This document shows positions 1-5,333 of a DNA stretch of 9,014 nt, piece by piece. Each line of letters opens with the position of its first letter. The first letter of the stretch is position 1. The notes below the pieces were generated by a model, which was given only the letters and a program-made list of their open reading frames with translations, was not told the DNA's origin and searched no databases. A program made the position numbers and the translations under genes. This stretch comes from CAYNFP01 sp964492595. Its GTDB lineage: Bacteria; Bacillota_I; Bacilli_A; RF39; UBA660. Location: assembly GCA_964492595.1 (NCBI GenBank), contig CAZBKY010000030.1:1-9014 (forward strand), read 5' to 3'.

Positions 1-12
1 TTTTATAAAAAA

Positions 13-43
13 GACAAATAAGTTATTTTTTTACCTATTTGTC
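13..43 (-). terminator. Possible leftward terminator hairpin (uncertain)
   Basis: GACAAATA (13-20) and TATTTGTC (36-43) form a perfect 8-bp inverted repeat that extends by two more pairs after one mismatch. Read on the minus strand, the stem is followed at once by six U (12-7), the layout of an intrinsic terminator. On the plus strand there is no U tract after the stem. No minus-strand gene lies to its right in this window, so it may terminate antisense transcription or be the 3' hairpin of the upstream transcript. The hairpin is visible; its role is inferred. Confidence 0.4.
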
Positions 44-52
44 AACACTCTG

Positions 53-79
53 AAAGAATATTGAAAAATATTCTTTTTT
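53..79 (+). terminator. Rho-independent terminator of the gene upstream of the window
   Basis: A perfect 10-bp stem (53-62 with 67-76) closed by a GAAA tetraloop (63-66) runs into a T tract (74-79). The stem is AT-rich with one G-C pair, which is normal for such a genome. It probably ends a plus-strand gene left of the window and separates it from the regulator gene at 198. Confidence 0.65.
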
Positions 80-120
80 GTTATAATATTAAAATAGAAT
101 TCATTTTCTTTTAAATATAG

Positions 121-126
121 TATAAT
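121..126 (+). promoter_or_regulatory. Probable -10 box for the AlbA/Schlafen-type gene
   Basis: A consensus TATAAT lies 72 bases before the start codon at 198. No good -35 box is present 16-18 bases upstream, so the promoter may be weak or activator-dependent. A second TATAAT at 82-87 with TTGAAA at 61-66 has a spacer of only 15 and overlaps the terminator hairpin, so it is less likely. Confidence 0.4.
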
Positions 127-134
127 CTATATTA

Positions 135-168
135 GATAATTCATATTACAAAAAGTTAGTGAATTGTC
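135..168 (+). promoter_or_regulatory. Leader inverted repeat, possible operator
   Basis: GATAATTCA (135-143) and TGAATTGTC (160-168) form a 9-bp dyad with one G-T mismatch around a 16-base centre. It lies just downstream of the predicted transcription start and ends 29 bases before the start codon at 198. This position suits an operator for autoregulation or an RNA leader hairpin. The AGGAGA-type ribosome binding site (184-189) lies outside the dyad. The symmetry is seen; the function is inferred. Confidence 0.35.
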
Positions 169-197
169 ATTTTATTAAAAAAAAGGAGATCTAATCA

Positions 198-1733
198 ATG
201 CGAGAGTCGGAAATAGTTGAAATTATAAAATATGTAAAAAAACATAAAACTGAAACAAATCAAATAGAAGTTAAATTAGCGAATGGTGGTTTTCCTAAAA
301 AGTGTTATGATACTATATCAAGTTTTTCAAATAGTTATGGTGGTATTATTATATTTGGAATTGATGAGAATAACGAATTTACAGAATCTGATGTATATGA
401 TGTAAACGATTTGCAAAAACAAATAACAACTTTATGCACAGATTCTATGGAACCAAAAATAAGACCCGAATTTTTGCCGTTTTCATATAATGGGAAAAAA
501 TTATTGGTTTGTAAAATTAATGAATTACCACAAAATAAAAAACCTTGTTATTATAAAAATCTTGGAATCATAAAAGGATCTTATATTAGAGTTGGAGACA
601 GTGATGACCCGATGACAGAATATGAGGTGTATGCTTTACAAAGTTACAAAGATGGTATTCAAGAGGATTTAAGACCTATAAAACGCGCTAGACTTGAGGA
701 TTTAAATACAGAGAAGCTTACTAGTTATATTACGAAAATGAGAACTTTAAAGAAACATTTATCTAAATTTGAAGATAAGAAAATTTTGAAACTTTGTGGA
801 ATTATAGAAAATGAAGCGGGAAATATATATCCTACTCTTGCTGGAGTTTTATTATTTGCTGATTATCCTCAAGCCTTTTGCCAACAATTGTTTGTCGCAT
901 GTTCTGCTTTTCCCGGAAATGAAGTTGGTGAACTTGGAGAAATGAAACAAAGATTCGAAGACAACGAAAGAATTGAAGGAACTATAGAAGAAATGTTGGA
1001 AGGAACGCTTTCTTTTATAAAAAGAAATATGAAAAAAAGAATAATAATAAGTTCTGATACTGGGAAAAGGGAGGATTTTTATGAATACCCTTTAGATGCA
1101 TTAAGAGAAGCTGTAGCTAATGCTCTTGTACATAGAGATTATAGTGTTTATAGAGAAGCTACATATATTCAAATTCATATTTTTAAAAATAGAATAGAAA
1201 TTCAAAATCCGGGCTCTTTATATGGAAGTAATAAAATAGAAAAACTTGGCACGGATAATATTATGGAAGTTCGTAATAGTACGATTATTAAATTGCTAGA
1301 AGAATTTGGAACTATTATTGAAAATAGACATACAGGTATACCCACAATGAAGAACGCAATGAAAAAATATAGCCTTCCAGCTCCAAGATTTGAAGAAATT
1401 CGGGGGGATTTTAGAGTGACTTTTTATAATTCGAATAATAGTATCCACCAAGGTATCCACCAAGGTATCTACCAAGGTATCCACCAAGGTGAAGAACAAA
1501 TAAAAAACAAGAAATCATACAGTTTTAATGAAGAAGATATTCTTTCTTATATAATTTCCCCTAAAACCTCCAAAGAAATAGCGGATAATTTCGGATATAG
1601 TGTAAAGCATTTTAAAAACTACTATTTAAGACCATTAATAAAAAAAGGAAAAATATTATTAACAATTCCAGACAAACCAAGCAGCGAAAATCAAAGATAT
1701 TATAGTAATCATAATGAGATAAATGAAAAATAA
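198..1733 (+). CDS. AlbA_2/Schlafen-type, GHKL ATPase-like transcriptional regulator
   Basis: This 511-residue protein matches the COG2865-type group of predicted regulators. An AlbA_2 (Schlafen-like) domain spans about residues 15-145, with IEVK at 23-26, a FSNSYGG stretch at 43-49, FGID at 53-56 and YIRVG at 129-133. A GHKL ATPase-like domain near 295-410 shows the N-box REAVANALVHRDY (303-315), NPG at 337-339 and HTGIPTM at 378-384. Four tandem IHQG-type units (416-431) link to a C-terminal winged helix (about 442-505). Such proteins are soluble and usually called DNA-binding regulators; AlbA_2 domains also occur in Schlafen-type nucleases, so a defence role cannot be excluded. The start is supported by a GGAG site at 185-188. 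There is no Trp. Its target is unknown; the WYL gene begins 57 bases downstream. Confidence 0.85.
   Translation: MRESEIVEIIKYVKKHKTETNQIEVKLANGGFPKKCYDTISSFSNSYGGIIIFGIDENNEFTESDVYDVNDLQKQITTLCTDSMEPKIRPEFLPFSYNGKKLLVCKINELPQNKKPCYYKNLGIIKGSYIRVGDSDDPMTEYEVYALQSYKDGIQEDLRPIKRARLEDLNTEKLTSYITKMRTLKKHLSKFEDKKILKLCGIIENEAGNIYPTLAGVLLFADYPQAFCQQLFVACSAFPGNEVGELGEMKQRFEDNERIEGTIEEMLEGTLSFIKRNMKKRIIISSDTGKREDFYEYPLDALREAVANALVHRDYSVYREATYIQIHIFKNRIEIQNPGSLYGSNKIEKLGTDNIMEVRNSTIIKLLEEFGTIIENRHTGIPTMKNAMKKYSLPAPRFEEIRGDFRVTFYNSNNSIHQGIHQGIYQGIHQGEEQIKNKKSYSFNEEDILSYIISPKTSKEIADNFGYSVKHFKNYYLRPLIKKGKILLTIPDKPSSENQRYYSNHNEINEK
1443..1490 (+). repeat. Four tandem 12-bp repeats encoding IHQG
   Basis: Four uninterrupted copies of ATCCACCAAGGT lie inside the AlbA/GHKL gene. 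Only the third differs, by one C-to-T change turning His into Tyr. The unit is a multiple of three, so gain or loss of copies would keep the reading frame and only change linker length. Related regulators often carry short Q-rich repeats at this place between the ATPase-like domain and the C-terminal winged helix (from general knowledge of the family). Confidence 0.9.
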
Positions 1734-1790
1734 TTTATAAAGTTAAAATAAAAATATAGTGATAATAGTAGTCATTAATGGAGGAATAAT

Positions 1791-2267
1791 GTGTCTAAAA
1801 TAAGTAATATATTAAATATGATTGAATTATTAAGTGCGGGCAAAAAGTATTGCATTCAAGAATTATCAGAGAAATTAGAGGTATCACCAAGGATGATAAG
1901 AGTGTATAAAGATGAACTTGAAAAGGCCGGGATTTATATAGATACAATTAAAGGCCCATATGGAGGGTATGTATTAAATCAAAATGTTGATGTACCAAAA
2001 AGATTTATAACACCTGTACAAATAAAAATCGAGAACAAGAATATTTATAATACTGCCAATAGAGCAATAAAAGAAAAAAGGAAATGTTTAATAGAATATT
2101 ATTCAAAAGATAAAGATATAACGAAAAGAACTATTCATCCATATGATTTAATCGCTTTAAGTGGTGAATATGGAATTGCAGCTTATTGTGAATTAAAAAA
2201 TGAAATAAGACATTTCTATATAAATAGAATAAAATCAATTAAATTATTAAAAGAATTTTATAACTGA
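1791..2267 (+). CDS. Compact HTH-WYL transcriptional regulator
   Basis: The 158-residue protein has an N-terminal DeoR/HTH_11-type winged helix (about residues 5-62), with a recognition helix near VSPRMIRVYKDEL (31-43) and a GGY wing (58-60). A WYL domain follows (about 86-155), visible as KCLIEYYS, the RTIHPYDLI strand and AAYCELKNEIRHFYINRI (130-147). WYL domains bind ligands, often nucleic acid or nucleotides, and control many defence and accessory operons. The usual WYL regulator is about 300 residues with a long linker and a C-terminal extension; both are missing here. The start is GTG at 1791 behind GGAGG (1780-1784); the overlapping ATG at 1789 hits a stop after four codons. It ends in TGA. 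It lies 54 bases before the SIS gene, which it may regulate. Confidence 0.85.
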   Translation: MSKISNILNMIELLSAGKKYCIQELSEKLEVSPRMIRVYKDELEKAGIYIDTIKGPYGGYVLNQNVDVPKRFITPVQIKIENKNIYNTANRAIKEKRKCLIEYYSKDKDITKRTIHPYDLIALSGEYGIAAYCELKNEIRHFYINRIKSIKLLKEFYN

Positions 2268-2288
2268 CATATATATTGCCACTTCTTT

Positions 2289-2297
2289 TGATATAAT
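2289..2297 (+). promoter_or_regulatory. Extended -10 promoter of the SIS-Ham1 operon
   Basis: TGATATAAT matches the extended -10 consensus exactly. No well-spaced -35 box is seen: TTGCCA at 2276-2281 is only 10 bases away. Extended -10 promoters can work without a -35. Transcription would start near 2304, just ahead of the strong AGGAGG site (2309-2314) that serves the ATG at 2322. The two enzyme genes could therefore be expressed apart from the WYL regulator, or be repressed by it. Confidence 0.6.
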
Positions 2298-2321
2298 ATT
2301 ATTGAAAGAGGAGGTTTTAAA

Positions 2322-3401
2322 ATGATAAAACATCAATATACAGAACCAGCTGAAATTAATTTTCAAAAACTTGAAGAAAGATTAATGCAAATTAATTATG
2401 AAAAGCAATTTACTTGTTTTCAATTTTTAAGAAATTTTTGGAATCCTTTATTAAACAGAAAAAATGTTCCAACTTTAATTATGGCAACTGGTGGATCTAA
2501 AGCGATAGCTTATTATTTAAAAATGATATTAGAAAGTTATAAGTTCCATGCAGAGGTAATTGAACCAAGAGATTATTTTCATAAAGAAAATATTAATTAT
2601 TATAAAAGATTAATTGCCATTTCTAAAAGCGGAACAACTAATGGAATAATGGAAGCATTACATACTTTTGAGGGAAGTAAATACTTAATTGCCGAGAGTT
2701 ATTGTCATACTAAAGATGATTATATAGAAAGTGGATATTTTGGACAATCTTTACAACCATTATTTGATGTAGTTAATTGGAGTAATGGATATTATTGTGA
2801 TAAAGAAAAAAGTTTTGTATCATTAGTATCCACATTAGCTCCTATGTTAATTCTTTTAGATTTAACTTGTTGTGATGGAAATGGACTTTCTTCTGAACAA
2901 CTAAAACAAATAAATGAAAAAGTAAAATTACTTATTTCAAAAAGCAAAGATAAAATTAATTCACTAAATTTCAATTTTTTAAATACTGACATTGTACAAA
3001 TAATTTCTGGATATGATACTAAAACATCAGAAATAATTTTGGAATCTAATTTAGCAGAAACTGGTAGTGCCATTCCATTAGTTCATGATAAGGGTTCCTA
3101 TTGTCATGGTAGAAGTAATTCATTGTTCCAAAACCCAATAAATCCAGTTATATACTTAGCTCATCAGAAAGCAGAACTAGATGAAGTGGAATTAAATGTT
3201 TTGAAAGAAAATTATGAAAATGTATTTCTTTTTGATACTTTTGCTGAGGATGAAAATAAGTTTTGGAAAGAATATTACTTATCGTTACAAATGATGTATT
3301 TATCAAGAAAAATTGCTTCAGATAAACAAATAGATTTAACCCAACCAGAATATAATCCAAATGTTGTTAAAAAACTTTATAAGTTTAAAGGTGGTATGTA
3401 A
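2322..3401 (+). CDS. Double SIS-domain phosphosugar-binding/isomerase-like protein
   Basis: The 359-residue soluble protein carries two SIS (sugar isomerase) folds, as in the isomerase half of GlmS and in AgaS/FrlB-like enzymes. The first (about 50-185) has MATGGSKA (54-61) and the phosphate-binding loop ISKSGTT (100-106). The second (about 222-340) begins IISGYDTKTSEI and contains ESNLAETGSA (241-250) and HGRSN (262-266). The C-terminal tail with PEYN and KLYKF resembles the active-site tail of sugar isomerases. No glutaminase domain is present. It may bind or isomerise a phosphorylated (amino)sugar or ribosyl compound; the exact reaction cannot be read from sequence. An AGGAGG site supports the start. 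The Ham1-like gene begins one base after the stop, so the products probably act in one pathway. Confidence 0.8.
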   Translation: MIKHQYTEPAEINFQKLEERLMQINYEKQFTCFQFLRNFWNPLLNRKNVPTLIMATGGSKAIAYYLKMILESYKFHAEVIEPRDYFHKENINYYKRLIAISKSGTTNGIMEALHTFEGSKYLIAESYCHTKDDYIESGYFGQSLQPLFDVVNWSNGYYCDKEKSFVSLVSTLAPMLILLDLTCCDGNGLSSEQLKQINEKVKLLISKSKDKINSLNFNFLNTDIVQIISGYDTKTSEIILESNLAETGSAIPLVHDKGSYCHGRSNSLFQNPINPVIYLAHQKAELDEVELNVLKENYENVFLFDTFAEDENKFWKEYYLSLQMMYLSRKIASDKQIDLTQPEYNPNVVKKLYKFKGGM

Positions 3402-3402
3402 A

Positions 3403-4035
3403 ATGGGAAAAATAGTATATGTTACTGGGAATTATGGAAAATATATTTCAGTAAAAGAACAATTTAAAAATAAAAATATAGATATTGATTTTTTTAAACA
3501 CGATTTTGATGAACCAGATATAAACGATATCGAGAAAGTATCGAGAGTAAAAGTACTTGAAGCATATAGTCTTCTTGGTATACCTTGTTTTGTTGCTGAT
3601 GCTGGATTTTATATAGATCATTACCCTAATAATCCTGGGTATCCTGGGGCTTTTGTAAAAAGAAGTGGTATTAGTTCAAATATATCTGAATTGCTTGAAA
3701 CAATGAGAAACGTAGAAAATCGTACTTGTCGATTTGTTGATTGCTTAACATTTTATGATGGGGAAGACTTCTATACTTTTTATGGAGTAAGTAAAGGCTC
3801 TCTATCATTTGAATCAAGAGGTAATCAGCTGAAGAAAGCTAAATCTAATTTATGGTGTGTATTTGTTCCAGAAAATCATGATAAAACACTAGCAGAAATG
3901 TCTGATGAAGAAAGAAAAAATAGACATGACAAGCATACATCGGCTACTGGATTATTTGCTGATTGGTATATAAATGAATATTCTAAAATTCCGAAAAAAC
4001 TAATGTTAAAAACTCTAATTGAAACGAAGAAGTAA
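3403..4035 (+). CDS. Divergent Ham1/RdgB-like nucleotide pyrophosphatase
   Basis: The 210-residue protein belongs to the ITPase (Ham1/RdgB) fold, whose members hydrolyse non-canonical purine NTPs such as ITP and XTP to NMP and pyrophosphate. Kept features are the N-terminal TGNYGK loop (8-13, family TxNxxK), VADAGFYID (64-72, family DDSGL), NNPGYPGAF (76-84) and KTLAEM (161-166). The base-reading motifs are altered: the family FGYDPIF segment is replaced by SNLWCVF (148-154), and the SHR motif after AEM is replaced around NRHDKH (173-178). Substrate choice has therefore probably changed; loss of activity is also possible. I chose ATG 3403 because GGTGG (3390-3394) precedes it; an upstream ATG at 3361 lies inside the SIS gene. 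The neighbour arrangement implies co-translation with the SIS protein. The C-terminus may be frameshifted (see 4023-4130). Confidence 0.78.
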   Translation: MGKIVYVTGNYGKYISVKEQFKNKNIDIDFFKHDFDEPDINDIEKVSRVKVLEAYSLLGIPCFVADAGFYIDHYPNNPGYPGAFVKRSGISSNISELLETMRNVENRTCRFVDCLTFYDGEDFYTFYGVSKGSLSFESRGNQLKKAKSNLWCVFVPENHDKTLAEMSDEERKNRHDKHTSATGLFADWYINEYSKIPKKLMLKTLIETKK

Positions 4036-4130
4036 ATGAGGCTTTAGAACAATATGAGGAAGTTAACTTACTAGAAAAGCATTCCCAGGATAAGTATTTT
4101 GACATCCACACAAATGATATATATAATTAA
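4023..4130 (+). pseudogene. Open coding-like remnant or frameshifted tail of the Ham1-like gene
   Basis: After a stop at 4020, the -1 frame relative to the Ham1-like gene stays open from 4023 to the TAA at 4128 and reads as a charged, protein-like peptide (NEALEQYEEV, then LEKHSQ, DKYFDIHTND). It has no ATG start and no ribosome binding site. The same frame continues, past TAA (4128) and TGA (4140), into the 108-residue ORF at 4152. Two readings fit: a frameshift removed a longer C-terminus of the Ham1-like protein, or this is the decayed front of a gene whose end is the next ORF. Chance is also possible for a stretch this short. Confidence 0.3.
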
Positions 4131-4151
4131 ATTAGAAAATGAGATATTTAT

Positions 4152-4478
4152 ATGATTAATAGTAGAGATTCTGCGTGTGATTATAATGGGAAACTATCTA
4201 TTGATGTGCCCTATCATATTGGGTCTTATTTAGAAAGAGTGGATAATCCTGAAATCGTTGATAAAATAGAAAATTATTTAATAAATTCATCGGGAATTAA
4301 GGTAAGAATGATTTTAGATATAATGGGAGAAAAAAGACTTTCAGAATATTTTGATATAAAATTATTAAATCAAAAATATAAAAAATGTAATCGCATAATT
4401 ATTGAAAGGGAACCAAAACATTGCTTTCATACAGGTTTAAATTTAGCAGAGCATGCAATAACTTTAAAAATAAAATAA
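4152..4478 (+). CDS. Hypothetical protein, 108 residues, possibly a gene remnant
   Basis: I do not recognise this protein. It is soluble with no signal peptide or membrane segment, rich in Ile, Lys and Glu. It ends in a small cluster of possible metal ligands, KHCFHTGLNLAEH, with H90, C91, H93 and H101. No convincing Shine-Dalgarno sequence precedes ATG 4152 and no promoter was found, unlike every neighbour. It lies 116 bases after the Ham1-like gene, in the same frame as the open stretch 4023-4130. It may be the surviving 3' part of a broken third gene of the SIS/Ham1 operon, or a real small gene expressed by read-through. Base composition fits its surroundings. Confidence 0.45.
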   Translation: MINSRDSACDYNGKLSIDVPYHIGSYLERVDNPEIVDKIENYLINSSGIKVRMILDIMGEKRLSEYFDIKLLNQKYKKCNRIIIEREPKHCFHTGLNLAEHAITLKIK

Positions 4479-4491
4479 ATTACTGACTTAA

Positions 4492-4526
4492 TTTAAATGA
4501 GTTTATAAATAACAATTACATTTAAA
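4492..4526. repeat. 8-bp inverted repeat upstream of the SDR gene
   Basis: TTTAAATG (4492-4499) and CATTTAAA (4519-4526) form a perfect dyad with a 19-base centre. It has no T tract, so it is not an ordinary terminator. Its right arm overlaps the likely -35 region of the SDR promoter, which would suit an operator. The AT-rich context makes chance symmetry quite possible. Confidence 0.3.
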
Positions 4527-4543
4527 ACAATATAGTGTATAAT
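4515..4543 (+). promoter_or_regulatory. SigA-type promoter of the SDR gene
   Basis: ATTACA (4515-4520, four of six matches to TTGACA) is followed after a 17-base spacer by a perfect TATAAT (4538-4543). Transcription would start close to 4550. The AGGGTGAT ribosome binding site (4549-4556) sits 4 bases before ATG 4561, so the 5' leader would be very short, about 10 bases, which makes this assignment tentative. Confidence 0.5.
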
Positions 4544-4560
4544 TACATTAGGGTGATTAT

Positions 4561-5313
4561 ATGAGAGCGTTAATAACAGGATCTTCTAGTGGTATAGGAC
4601 TAGAATTTGCTAAAGAATTGTCTGAATTAGGATATGATTTAATTTTAGTATCCAGGGATGAAACTAAATTAAAGGAAATTAAAAAAACTTTAAAGGGCGA
4701 GGTTGAAATAATTTCGATGGATTTATCTGTTGAAAAGAATTTATATGAACTTTATGATAAAACTAAAGGCAGAGTAGATTTATTAATTAATAATGCCGGG
4801 TTTGGTGTATTTGGTAAATTTGTGGATACTGATTTAAATGAAGAATTAAATTTAATAGATTTAAATATAAAAGCATATCATATTCTTACTAAGCTATTTT
4901 TAAAAGATATGGTAAAAAGAGATAGTGGAAGAATACTTAATGTAGCTTCTGCGGCAGCTTTTCAGCCAGGGCCATTATTATCAAGTTATTACGGATCAAA
5001 GGCTTATATATACAGTTTGAGTGCTGCAATATACGAAGAATTGAGAAAAAGTAAAAGTAATGTTCATATAAGTATATTATGTCCCGGACCTGTGAATACA
5101 GGTTTTAATGATAGAGCAAAAGTCTCATTTAATGTAAAAGCATTAGAAGTTGATAAGGTGGTTAAATATGCTATTGAAAAGATGTTTAACAATAAATTAT
5201 TAATTATACCTGGGTTTTTAATAAAATTTACAGTATTTTCTAACAGGATATTTACTAAAAAATTTATGCTCAAAATAGCATATTGGATTCAAAAAGCAAA
5301 AAAAAGCAATTAG
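4561..5313 (+). CDS. Classical short-chain dehydrogenase/reductase (SDR)
   Basis: The 250-residue cytosolic oxidoreductase has the Rossmann cofactor motif TGSSSGIG (6-13), acidic D54 in MDLS, NNAG (77-80), N103, catalytic S130, and the YxxxK pair Y143/K147. PGPVNTGF (175-182) closes the nucleotide site. An Arg in VSRDE (30-34) after strand two suggests NADP(H) preference. Length is typical for classical SDRs. It resembles the DltE/YqjQ-like group annotated only as general SDR; the substrate cannot be told. The basic, hydrophobic C-terminus (FLIKFTVFSNRIFTKKFM region, about 219-236) might touch the membrane. It appears monocistronic, has its own promoter, and its stop codon lies inside the terminator shared with RNase J. 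Confidence 0.88.
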   Translation: MRALITGSSSGIGLEFAKELSELGYDLILVSRDETKLKEIKKTLKGEVEIISMDLSVEKNLYELYDKTKGRVDLLINNAGFGVFGKFVDTDLNEELNLIDLNIKAYHILTKLFLKDMVKRDSGRILNVASAAAFQPGPLLSSYYGSKAYIYSLSAAIYEELRKSKSNVHISILCPGPVNTGFNDRAKVSFNVKALEVDKVVKYAIEKMFNNKLLIIPGFLIKFTVFSNRIFTKKFMLKIAYWIQKAKKSN

Positions 5314-5333
5314 CCACTAGCTAATTGTCTTTT
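5306..5333. terminator. Bidirectional terminator covering both stop codons
   Basis: CAATTAGC (5307-5314) pairs perfectly with GCTAATTG (5320-5327) around a CACTA loop. On the minus strand the stem is followed after GC by eight U (5305-5298), a good terminator for RNase J. On the plus strand it is followed by TCTTTT, a weaker one for the SDR gene. Both stop codons, TAG 5311-5313 on + and TAA 5312-5310 on -, lie within the left arm, so the terminator is built from coding sequence. Confidence 0.75.

Noticed and set aside
1443..1490. CRISPR-like array
   Set aside because: The repeats are 12 bp with no spacers and lie in frame inside a protein gene.
1296..1499. Minus-strand ORF of 67 codons with VDTL repeats
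   Set aside because: It is the antisense reading of the IHQG repeat in the regulator gene; it has no ribosome binding site or promoter.
3361..3402. Earlier in-frame ATG for the Ham1-like gene
   Set aside because: It lies inside the SIS gene without a ribosome binding site, and the extra residues are not part of the family; ATG 3403 fits the conserved N-terminal strand.
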